64,000 nt of DNA, from contig OW804096.1 in the NCBI GenBank assembly GCA_942159475.1, forward strand, positions 111,636,194 through 111,700,193, in the 5' to 3' direction. The DNA is from Sthenelais limicola (Eukaryota; Annelida; Polychaeta; Phyllodocida; Sigalionidae). The translations under genes and the position numbers were made by a program. Below, one piece after another: positions 36,701 through 48,398 of the stretch (its first letter is position 1; each line of letters opens with the position of its first letter). The notes under the pieces are model-generated. The model was not told where the DNA came from. It made no database searches and was given only the letters and a program-made list of their open reading frames with translations.

Positions 36701-39452
36701 ATTGCTGTCAAGGTTCGGAAGCAACTGTGCAATCCAATGTCATTAGGTACGCATTGTATTCGTTATTTGTCGATAGTTTCTATCGGTTAATTTAAATGGC
36801 ATGCAAATCTTTCCTGGTGGTCCCTATAGTTTCCTAGCACTGATCCTAATGTAGTTAGGAAGTGAAGGTATGCTAGTGCGTCCAAAAATTGTGCATGAGC
36901 AACCCACCCCGCTGAGGGAGAATGATCAACCATATCAACTATGATCTCTTCCTACAGTAATTAACCCTCTTCTAAAAGACGCTAACTCACCGCGCTTATG
37001 TGATCGCAGGTAGACAGTCCCTCCCCTCCCCTCCCCTCCCCTCCCCTCCCCTCCCCTCCCCTCCCCTCCCCTCCCCTCCCCTCCCCTCCCCTCCCCTCCC
37101 CTCCCCTCCCCTCCCCTCCCCTCCCCTCCCCTCCCCTCCCCTCCCCTCCCCTCCCCTCCCCTCCCCTCCCCATACCGCCTATAGAGAGACGTTTGTATAG
37201 AGAATTTTTAAACCTTTTTCTTTCAGCTTTTCTGTTCTCTCAAGTGGCGAAGCCTCTTGTATACGTAAACACGAGTAAAGCATTGCATTTTAAACCTATC
37301 CAGGGAATGGCAGCCGTGACCGTCTGCACCCATCTCACCGCCGGGAGCGTGCTGTCCAGGCCCCGCCCATCCCTCAGCGTCCAGTCATTGGGCCAGGATG
37401 GATCTGTCCCCACGAGAGGTTAAACAACGCTTTACCTCCACCGGAGATTGACGTCGGATTCACGGATGCTGCCACCTTGATGTTACTGCCACCTCCGTAT
37501 AGTCCTCCTGAGGACAGGCCAGCCAATCCCTATGATCCTCCTACTGAAGGTAAGGAACCTAAGATGTATTCAAAGTTAAGGAAATTAACCATGTAGTGTA
37601 TCAACAGTGTCGGTTTACTAAGGACGCTAGCGCTTGAGTGTAATCTGTAAGATGTTGGAAGAGACTCCTTTATGAAATTAGGGGAGTGACTGAGGGAATA
37701 AGGAAACATCGAAATAGCAATTATGACTGGGAAAGTGAGGCCAGAGTAGAGGGTCATGGGTAATTTCGACCGGAAAGGGGGCCTCCGCCACCTTACATTA
37801 CCTTACACCTACATTTAATATGTGGATACAGCTTCCAATGGACACAGAGAGGGTCCCCAATTAAAAAAGTCATCTATGATCTTAGAGACAGAAAAATATC
37901 TAATATCACCGCTAAACTTCAGGATAAATGAAACAACACCATGCTCAATCCTCATCCGACTTTATTTCCCTTTAATAAATACGGAAAACAAATACCAGAA
38001 CGACCCCTTAACAGGTCATTGGATGTGACATGTGTAGGTACAAGTTCAGTGCATGATGCCCTGTGTATAGAGGGCACCTAGCTACAGCTGTGGTCAGAGC
38101 CACACCCACACTCAGATAGGCCTCGCTTCCTCTCTGAAATCAGTGTCGTCTGCACCTATCTCAAGCCAAATTGGGCAAAAGTTCTGTATTGTCAGGCTGG
38201 CCAAAACAGAGGTCCTGTATTATATGGCTAATTTGCATGAGGTGTTATACAAGACTTAATTCTGGGTAGCCTAAAGTGACTGTCATCCCAGTGGGGCATA
38301 GATCAAAGTGCAGACAAGACTGGAGTGGGGGAGAGGGTGGGGACAAGTAGAGGTTAGGCCTATACTGTCTTATATAATACCTCATGTGCCCAAGGGTGGG
38401 GTCGCCAGAATATGTACAATCGGCAGCATTACACATCTAAAAAAGCCTGCTCAATATTGCTGAAAATTATAAATACTAGGAATGATGAAATACAATAGTG
38501 TATTAGCAACGATTGAAAAAAAACGGTAGAAATAATAGTTATAATTATTTCCTAATCTTGATTTCATTAAAGCATTTGAAACAAGATGGTAGAAAGTTGA
38601 TGATACCTCACAAGTATGTATTAACTTAAAAAAAGAACCAATCATGACAACGAATAATAAATTCTTTTCAACATGTAAATAATACATATATGTAACTTCG
38701 AGTAGGCAAATTCTTTGAAAAGAAATGATGTTCTTTGATACTCAATGCAAATTACATTAAGTATCTCACGGACAATCAATGGTAACAAATCTTGTGAATA
38801 TACTGCTAAATTTAATGTATTTCTGGTCCCTTCTCATCAATCAAAAGAAACCACGACCAAAAAATGTACACCCACCTGTCTTGTCACCAATAAATGTGAT
38901 CTATTTCAGTGGTTGCTTTGAGTTGATTTTACCCGGAGTCAGTCAGATTGTTTATTTTAATTTAAAGTCACCTCCGGCTCCTGTTGATAGCTCCTCGACT
39001 CCCTCCTCCCATCCATCGGTACATAACATATCATTTTACTGTTTATTGTTTTCTCGGGAATAGGCGAACCACCACCACTGTACGAGGACTCCCTCCACCA
39101 TACACTCCAGTCTGAGAAAGTTACCATTGTGGCTCAACCTGAGGATTTAACGCAGAACAACTCTTCTTCTTCCTCCAACTACACTCCAGGCTCCTCCAGC
39201 CTCCACCGACCAAACCCTCCAGCCTACCAGGTGCTGCCTCCTCCTGTCTCAAGCATTAATACCAGCTTACAGACGTCATCCTTCTCCGCTTCCTCCACTC
39301 CTTCTGCTCTACTTGTGACGTCACGAGGGTGTATGTCTCTGGTGTCCCCTACCAACCAGACCCCGAATGCAAACAGTCTGATAACATGTCCCTCTAATAG
39401 ACCAATCCCCTCTCCGACCCCCCATACGTCCAATGCCGAGTTCTCCTTATGA
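33715..39452 (+). CDS. Type I membrane protein: CUB-like, LDLa, TM, three PPxY motifs
   Basis: Exons (coding): 33715-33793, 34190-34302, 35216-35350, 35577-35748, 36086-36208, 36570-36746, 37304-37549, 39064-39452. All phases agree and the sum is 1434 nt, 477 aa. Residues 1-22 are a signal peptide (MAQPSPLILTIGVCLAVQTS). About 27-166 is a CUB-like region with five cysteines, including the block PCEDYIEMCE, FCGT and an end RGFEFIVTSF. 168-206 is an LDL-receptor class A repeat with six cysteines and the calcium-binding DGTDE end. 235-256 is one membrane helix, followed by KVRKQ. The tail (about 220 aa) has PPPY (329-332), PPLY (352-355) and PPAY (400-403), plus Ser/Pro-rich sequence. PPxY motifs recruit WW domains of NEDD4-type ubiquitin ligases. 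The architecture recalls LRP3/10/12 (CUB plus LDLa) and LDLRAD3/4 (LDLa plus PPxY); no one-to-one name can be given. Confidence 0.88.
33886..33931. repeat. Perfect 17-bp hairpin in receptor intron 1
   Basis: CGTTATACTCAGGATTT (33886-33902) and its exact reverse complement at 33915-33931, with a 12-base loop. Confidence 0.75.
34396..34799. mobile_element. MITE-like element in receptor intron 2
   Basis: Ends 34396-34430 and 34766-34799 are inverted copies sharing CCTCACACT, TACGCATCCGAC and neighbouring bases. The 0.4-kb interior is full of TTACAACT / AGTTGTAAG direct and inverted repeats. Nothing is coded. A possible TTAT duplication flanks it. Confidence 0.78.
34838..35103. repeat. Two-copy tandem repeat, about 135 bp
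   Basis: Both units contain GAGCATTTGTCC, CCCCAGAATCCCA, TCTAAGAAAGGGT, CATAAGAAATGGCTATGTCAG and GTTTGTCGATT in the same order. It directly follows the MITE-like element. The second unit has a small internal CCCTTGT insertion. Confidence 0.8.
37021..37170. repeat. Perfect (CTCCC)30 tract before a receptor exon
   Basis: Thirty uninterrupted copies of the pentamer, with no base changes. It ends 133 bp upstream of the exon at 37304 and just before two candidate acceptors (37226 and 37303). The minus strand is (GGGAG)30, able in principle to form G-quadruplex or triplex DNA; the plus strand gives a long pyrimidine tract in the RNA. Confidence 0.97.
37550..39063 (+). other. Last intron of the receptor gene
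   Basis: No supported gene. 38040-38440 is GC-richer and may be an old repeat; 38451-38700 is AT-rich. Confidence 0.6.
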
Positions 39453-42400
39453 ATGTAAATTTCCCTTATGAATGGACTCAATGTGAAGTATTCATTCATT
39501 ACAATGAAACAGTGACGTTGTTTACTTGCTGCGCTGAGGGTTGTATCAGTGTGTTATGCCAAATATATTTTGTGGATTGGTGCAATTTATTTGCTCTGTG
39601 ATGAAAATCCTTTTGGAGTGGTGGTGCTTTATTGGTAATAGGCCGCATGTAAGGGAAGCCAGTGGTTGACGAGGCTGTGCAATTTTGTTATCATCTATAT
39701 ATGATTTGCTGATATATTAGAGATTTAGACTTGTTCTGCTAAGAAAAGCTTCAGGGTTTAATTAATCTAGGACTTGACACATTGATGGAGCTAGTTTTGA
39801 ACGCTGTCTAGAAGCCATAACTACGCTAGTGTTAAGTATAAAGAAGGAGGTATAAGCGCATGCTCGTGCAGTTTCATAGAAGTGTGAAACATGCACGTTG
39901 AATCTCGTATGTATCACTTGTGATCTGTTATTTTATTTTATGTTATTCGTGAAATATAGTTTTTCAAATATCCAAAACACAAGGATCTTTTTGTACATTT
40001 TTATAATATGCTTTTGTTTGTTATTAAATAATCTCACCTGGTGTTTTTAAGCGCTGCCACTTAATATTTGATGGTGCTTAGCTGTGCTTGTACTCTCAAA
40101 ACAATTCTAAAATCAGTTTGCTTGCTTGAGTTTCAGTCTACCTCATTGATATGAGTTACTTGCGTAACTGCCTATCAATGATCTATGCTAAACTTAAATG
40201 TTTAATTTAAGTACTGCCCCTTTGGCCAGTAAAAGTAAAAGTTGAGCAAATGCCATATCGTGAGAGTTCGAGTCAAAAGTGTATTTACCCTAAAGATAAA
40301 GTTCCACAATTAATCGGGTAAAAACTGTTAATCAGAAACTTTACTGACGATATAGAACAATTTAAACTATGTCTTGATAGGGACTGTCACGTGACGTCTT
40401 GTTCTGCCTCTTGTGAGTTGAGTTAGTGCATCTGTTTAGATTCGTCTTTAGTAAATTGTGTGCGGTGTTATGGGTCGATCATGATTATGAAGGAATATTT
40501 GAGTAATTATGCGCAGTGACCTTTATGTGTTCCTAAGCTATGTATGCAGTCGGCATGCTGGCATGACATTTAACTGCTTATAAATATGTTATGTTGTTTC
40601 TGTAGTTTTGGTCGCGATGTGTTGTTAAAAGGCTATATAATAGTTCCAAGAATTTCCCAAACAGTCACATAGAATCGAATATTGGTAATCTGAAAGTTCT
40701 TTTTAAAGCATCTCAGGAGTAGCAGATTAGGACAAACAAGTATTCCCTAAACTTATAAAGAGTATTGTACTGGTTGCAGAGGGTCTCTGATTATTAACTT
40801 ACATTGCATAGGTAGGTCCGTGCGTGATGGACGTTTCGGGTTATGGAACGCATCACTCATTAAACTATTTTCAATCAAATTGTATTCCATTAAATATTTA
40901 ACTGTCTTGGCATATACCGCACCTGGATGGGGGTAGAATTACTCAGATAAATATGTAGACGCGTCTTCCACTCAGTAACACGGTATATTTTGGAAATATT
41001 TCCAAGGATTGTTTTATGCCCATACCTATATGTCCATTCATTTCATTTATAGAATTTCCCATGTAGGGTGTACCATTGACGTACAATGTATTAGAATACC
41101 TCATGTAACTGATTTTTGTATGAATAGTGACAATATTTAATGATAAAAAATGACCACTATTTCTAAATCGAAATTTACGACGATTTTCACTTTACCACTA
41201 CAGTATCCCCGCCCACCCCCACTCCGGCGCTATCAAACGTATGATTTCTCAATATTTAATAATATAGATATTCATCATCCACTCCCCCTTCTCAACTGGA
41301 ACTCTTCTTTTCTTTACGTTGCAATTAAAATAAATCGTCCTCCCCCTCCAGTTGGTGCCCCACCGACACTACATCAACTCGCCATGGAGATGAAATTTTC
41401 ATTTCTTCGTTCCTGAATATACTATCCAGGTCTGCTACATTTACCACCCACTGCGATGAATTCATTGAATTGAACTAGAGCTCAAGTCACACATTTTTAA
41501 TTTAAAAAAAGGTGTTGAACATCGAACAATTCCTGTGTATTTTATGTTTGTCCGCCAAGTGAAAAGAACGCGCCTAATTGAGAAGTGTAGTGACTTCAAC
41601 GAAATGTGCTGGTTCGTTTGTGGTATATCCTTCGGAGTTCATGATAATTCGATATGTATATTGTCTTCATCCTACAATGTCTTTACTGTCCAAGTTCCTC
41701 CAAACTTTGACTATCAACTTTAAAGATTAAAGGCACGATGCATGTCTATGACGATATTTCAGAACACTCTTAGTGTTTATGTAGATCCATTTTTGTTACC
41801 AACGATCTGGATTATCGCCCCTTTAGTTATATAACGTCCTGCTTACTCTAATAGCAGACTAATACTGTGTGTTTACAAGTGTCTGGTAATCTAAAATCCT
41901 AACCGAGAGTACAATGCTCGGAATTGATATTCGTTGGATATTTCTTCTCTGAAACGGACAGTTTAAGTAACTTGACAAAAATCGAATCATTAGGACATTG
42001 CTATTTATTATGATTGTTCGTTAGATGTGGTAAATATCCGAAAACATACCACTAGATGGCATTCATAAACTTAATTAAATATCAACTTTAGCCATGGTAA
42101 ACCTCATTTAACTTTTTAAGTTTTTCTCATGAGTCAAAATACCATATTTACCCCAATGAGTTTACGTGTTATGTTCATAATCTGTGCCTTTGGGTGCATG
42201 AATTTGGAAACGGGGCATTATTCCTGGTGAGTAATATCCAAAAGCTGTTCAATGCTTGAATATTTGAAATGTGGATTTTAACAATTCAACAACCCAAGGG
42301 TTAAAAATGGAAGAATATGGCATTAGAGCTCAAAAGAATTATCAACGGAAGAGACTTTTACACTAACAGTTATTGCGTCTCATTTAGAAAGTAAAATGTT

Positions 42401-44399
42401 TTATACATGTACATAGATAGGATTATATTAGCAGGCAGCAGTAATCTTGTCTTATACTTCTCAGGCTGAAAACAGCATTTCATAGTACATTTTGTCGCGA
42501 TATATAAGGAAGCTAGTCAAATCTGTTCCATATCAGAGCTACCGAAGTGTCCGTAAAATTGAAATGAAATAAAAATACATATATTGCATCTCATGCAAAC
42601 AAAACATGACGTGCACATGTTTATAAATAATTAAGTGTATATTCGTCCGTGTAAAGTATTAGATATGCAAGGGATATTAAGGTGTAAAATGAAGTCTATA
42701 GTTGCAGAACATATTGTATATTGAAAATCCATTATATATATGGGGGGAAAGAGTCCATAGAAATTGGCTATAGGTGTCAATCTCGTGTACAAGATGAACT
42801 CGTAAACATTACGCACATAGATTTAAGAAGAAATAGCGGTTCCCCTGTCTGTAATGACCCGGCACCCCAGCAATGTTTAGATGAAATCAGTTTCAGGCTA
42901 GACTGAGTTAAAAGATAGTATAAAGCAATCACAAGTTGAAATTTTTCTTTAGCCCCCAAACGTATTGTATCCGAATATTAACAATCATTTAGAAAAATAG
43001 TTTGTACTCTTTTATGGAGAGGGACAGAGAAACCTATGAAATTATAATTCTGGGAAACTTTTGGCAAAGCGGCCAGTTGTTATCAATGAATACTTGTATA
43101 AAAAGAAGGGTTGATCCATCACTTGGTAAGGTTACTCCTGCAACTTTTGTAACGATATTATCACCTTCAAAAGATCCATCTGGATTTTAAACCTGTTGTG
43201 ATAGGCGCATCCGTGGATTGCACTAATTCAAGCCCATATGATTGCCTTAGTAAAAAAAAAAGTACATTCTATTGTACTTTTGATATACAGATATTGTACC
43301 TCCCTAATTTATTTCATGTTAGGTATCTTTCCGAAAAGCATCGCGCGTCGCTTATGAATTTCTGAATAGAACAATGAGATTTTGTTTATATATCAGTTTC
43401 TTCACTTCTGATTGATCGATTAATTCTTTGAGACGGGAATCCGGGTATTTGCAGGTGGCGCTACAATTGGCGGCGAGAGCGCCTCAGCCGCGTTGGTGAA
43501 TACAGCAGCCGAGCTCCATTGACTTCATTGCCTGTTTTCAACCCCTCTAAAACCATACGTAAACGGGTCAAAATGCTATGATCTTACATGGATATATAAA
43601 GTATTGTCCATAGATTGCAGTCACTTGTAGGAAATGTTGGTGATGTCCATGATGAATATATTTTATGATATGGAATTAATATTATATATGATTAATAGTT
43701 CAAAATTGGGCAAAATTAGTTCGTTGCTAGAATTGTGGATGCACTGTCACGTGACCAGGTGAGCGGAGGCCGTCTCAAAGAATGTCATTTTGATTTGTCT
43801 GGATCACTTGTTCCGTCCCTTTATGTACTATTTATTTGAATTATAGTTTAGATACCGGTCTTCGTATTTATTTGCACTCAAACTCCTTTGGTTGTGCTTG
43901 TGGGATTATATAGAGATAAGATCTTTTGCGTATATCTGTGTATTTTTCTTTTATATTAATCATTGACAGCTGAAGCGGCTTGTTTGCGATAGCGTTGAGA
44001 CTAACAATTCTGGGGTCTGCTTGGTCAGACTGAAACCCAATCATTAAATTATTACTAGTGCAGTGTTGTAGACAACCATGATGCTTACTGTTGACCTTTC
44101 TTCTTAAAAAATCATTCAGGAATAAATAGACTATTTAAATCTATATTGTGTTTGGTTCGATTTTCTTTAAAAAAACATCGAATATTAAACATCGGAAATA
44201 TCTGTTTGGAGAGGCCAAATCAGTTTGTGCATCCAGCCTATCGGTGATAACAGAGTAGCAGAGATAAAAAGGAAAAACCATATAGATTTTCAAAAGCGTG
44301 AAGCAATTTAATCTATTCTGTTATCTGCAGCTCTAATTAACCTATTAACAAAAATATGTCATGGAATAAAGCAAACATAAGTTTTACAATTTGTATTGC
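39453..44399. other. 3'UTR and intergenic region between receptor and SPAG8
   Basis: The two genes converge here. The receptor 3'UTR must start at 39453; I could not fix its end. 42049-42079 is a 31-bp block also present at 61659-61687. 43421-43787 is bounded by an ATTCTTTGAGACGG inverted repeat. No open frame shows protein similarity. Confidence 0.5.
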
Positions 44400-44405
44400 T
44401 TTATT
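44400..44405 (-). terminator. Poly(A) signal of SPAG8
   Basis: TTTATT on the plus strand, AATAAA on the SPAG8 strand, 288 bases after the stop codon in an A/T-rich context. Confidence 0.6.
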
Positions 44406-44692
44406 ATATACAGGTCCTCCCACAACGTTTGTACAGATCAAAAATCCATAAATATTTGAATATGCATAATCAGTTACGCATCTACATAGACTGACGTGAA
44501 AATCATTTGTCTTCAGTCAATATTTCCTCATTTCGACATAGCTACCCTTAAGTGTATAAATTTGTCAATAAGTTATGATGAAACTTCATAAATCTAACGA
44601 TCTAGTTGGAGACCATATTGATACTTTTCAACGGCAGTCCAACGAGATAATCCATACGCATCTATCCATAGCCATACGTTTGCGTCTATCGT

Positions 44693-47600
44693 CTACATGT
44701 TGGGGTAGTTTTCATGTTCGTATGGCTCGGGCTGGTCATAGCATTCACTTATTGGTTTGCTAAAGGCTGCGTTCTTCCTGAAAGGAGAGTCTTCAAGCTT
44801 GTTTTGGGATACGCCCTGTGTAAACAGACACATTAATAGCACAAATTAATACATAGTTAATAATAATTAACACATAGTACCGTGAAATGTTTATCGTCGG
44901 ATACTAAAATCACAAACACTGAAAGTTGCGTTTAGAATTTTGGCTGAATGAACTTAAAAAAAACCAGTCCTGGGTACTCACGTGGATTCGTTCTTTATGT
45001 TCTGTCCAGAAAGTCACTGGTTGTTCCCGGACGATGTCATGATGCTGCAAATGAAATGATCATGACTTAGGTATATATATTATACGTCTTTGTGTATCCG
45101 TAGTAAAATGTCATTAAGCAATTTTGTGGGCAACTGATGTTTTTGTGACAGAGAAAGCCTATCAAATGGGGGAAATGATTCACTCAAAATCTATAATAGA
45201 CAGACCTGTGTTGGTGCTGGTTTCTTAGAAACAAATTCCTCTCTGTTGAAATCTTTGTGTGTCACAGATTTATACTCTGCCAGCTCTGGTGGTGGGTTGA
45301 ACTCAGCATGAACTTCTTGACTGGAAAAAACAACCAACGATAAAAGAAATATTCACAATTAGAATATAAAAGATTGTAAAACGTTTTACATGCACTTCTC
45401 AATTAAAGACAATATTTGTATAAGCCAATTTCTACTTACCTTACTTTTTCGTAAAGCATCCTCTCTAATGCTTCTTGTTTTGTTCCTGCAAAACATAACG
45501 AATCAAATGAATTCAAGATTAGACGTATGATTTCGAAACATCATTTTTGTAAGATCACCGTCTATAATAATGAAAAAAGCATAGATACTTTTCAGCGAAC
45601 ATGCATGCAAAAAGACTTCGTTGAACTGATTCTAGAAGCATACTTCTACAGGTCTAATTTGGCATTCACGTAGGCAAAGATATTGCTGGGCAGGGCAAAC
45701 ATGTACATTGCTTTTGAAAGAAAACAGCCAGCAACCGTGTTACTAAATTTGTGCTGTGCGATGATTCTTTGTGAACTAAAATATAGCCACTATAGTTATG
45801 ATTAAAAGAACGAATACTGTTTTCATGCATTATCCGTCAATCCTGTGTTATGTAAACAAGACATATGGTACATGTATTTAGATCTCATAATATACATAGA
45901 AAGATCATTTTCAGAGGCATGCATATTGATAAAGCACAATATACGATTAGGAAGACGAAGGTTTATAGGCTTTTCTTGGTGAAGATTCTGGGAACCAGAC
46001 AAACAAATGAAGGTGTGTTGTAAGTTGGGAAAATTGCAGTTGGAACAAAACTATAGGGCTACTTTTATTCGTCACCCGTCAAAATGTGATATATATGCGA
46101 AAACGATACATTGATAACATGCAAAATAATCAAATTAATGGTCATTACGTGGCTTCCATTCTCTGAGAACCTCGGCTGTAAAACAAATACAATTATTTCA
46201 TTTGGATTCTCCTGAAGGTCAACCTGTTTCATTAAAGGAGTACGTGTATATTATACATAACCGATATAAGGCAACGTACATGGATCTTACAAAAGAATAT
46301 CTATATTAAAGGAAATACCACAAGATACGTTTATTTTACATTTAATCATATTGAGTTTTTATGGCGGTTATAATGAGGCCCTAAAGTAAATACTAATAAA
46401 TTTGATGTTTGAGTTTTCTTTTCTATGCAGGCATCGGGTCCATAACTAGTGGTATATGCGAGCGTATGGCAATTCGTTATCATTACGGAATTATTTTGTA
46501 CGTCATACAATGATTCTAGATGAACGATGTTTTGTATCGCATGACTTAGAAACCGATGTGATTTAGGGTAACCAATAAATACATCAAATGAGAGGGGGGA
46601 AATGCATCGGTATTTGTTAGTCAAGAGCGACGATGATTGACATTTACATAATCACGAACGTCACAACAATCATGAGGAGGTGGGGCTACAACAAATTTAA
46701 AACACCGCAAGTTTAGTCTGTGAAGTTTAAACTCCCAAAATATACACGTTCATATCAGCAGTGCATGCATATCCACCGACAATGGAGGAACGAGAACTAG
46801 AGGGGAAAATGAGATGAATTCTTTGTGTAAGAAAAATATCAGGGAGAAGGCAAATTAATGATCTGAAGCTTAGCTATATGTAGCTAGTGGTCTACTGACT
46901 TGAATACGAAGGTATAGGGAACAAAAGGGATTATCAAATAAAAGTAGTGGTGTGAGGTCATTTTCATCAGCTTTTGATGACCAACAAAATAATTCTGGAC
47001 CTACTAGGGGGTAATTCTATCGCACCGGAATCTGAAATAAAAAACAATCAGCTAATCATTAGCAAAAATATTTGAAAACATGATTAAAGCTGGACTTTCC
47101 CTTTGTTTAAAAGCCCTATTGATTATGGTGATTGGTATATTCCCGTATTTCCGTGATGCTTTTTTTAAGTTGGCCGATTCTGTATTTGTTTGGTTACAGA
47201 TGATGTAAACATAATTTATTAAATACACACAGTTATCACTGCTATACTTCATCTTTCATTTTGCGTGTGGTTTGATGGGGATTAATTCCCACAACGAACA
47301 ACAACTTGCGTACTATAGTATAGAGAATTTATACTCGTTGGTCTGTGACAAGACACTACATGTATATCGATGATATTGTCCGCTCACCGCCAAATCATGG
47401 AATCAATTTATGCAATCTATAAATTAACAGTATTTCTATTTGGCGATTCTTGAGGGTTTTTTTAAACCTCACATCATCAATCCACTTCCGCATTGATCAA
47501 TTAATAGACATATAGTATCCATCTCGATGTACATTATATATAGACAGATGATATAAATAAATATGGATCCATTATGGGCCAAGGATGGCTGTCCCAAACA

Positions 47601-48367
47601 AATCACACCTTCAAACGGACATTTGAATGAGTGAGCGATTTTAATAGGTTTTTTCCCTGTTATTTCAACGTAGATGGAAAGGCACAACTCTCAGCTTTCT
47701 AAAAATGTATACTTTGCCTATAGTTCTTTTATTTTGTGACATACAATGATCAATTCCGTCATGGCATGTCAGCCCTGGAGGAGTTGACCCAAAAAGTGCT
47801 AGTCCTCCAGGGTAAAGTACTGGATTTGCGGCTAGGACCCAGAGGGTTAAGATACTTCAGTCTAGATCGGTTTGTACAATGTAGGTAACCTAAAAGACCT
47901 GTATGTTTTACAGAAGGTAGATCACCATCCTTTTCCTGATTTATGTAACTGTGATAACGGAAATAAATTATTACATGGTAAATATTAATTTGAATATAAT
48001 TATAAATTACATACATACATGCACAATCCCAATGGGGTGATATAACCTGGTCATCTTTCATGCTAAACATATTTTTTTGCGGTATTTTTTTCGACCGGTG
48101 TATCACAATTCTTTTCTAGTTTTGCTCGTTCAGAAACTTACCCTTTAACCTGACATTTGGCCCCTGTGGTGGTTTATAGGAATCACGGAACGTGCTCTCA
48201 TTCTCAACTTCAGTATTTGAGTCGACGGTTAAAAGGCCCAGATGTCCCTGTTTGAACTGCTGGGCTGAGCTCGAGTGTTCACAATTCAAATTAGGAGGGT
48301 CGATATTCGAGACAGCTCGCTGAAAGGGATCATATCGAAAAATTAGAGTTATATTTTGCGCGCGCGT

Positions 48368-48398
<31 letters not shown>

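Noticed and set aside
36982..37200. Open frames of repeated PSPPL or GGEGR residues on both strands
   Set aside because: They are translations of the (CTCCC)30 repeat, which keeps all frames open.
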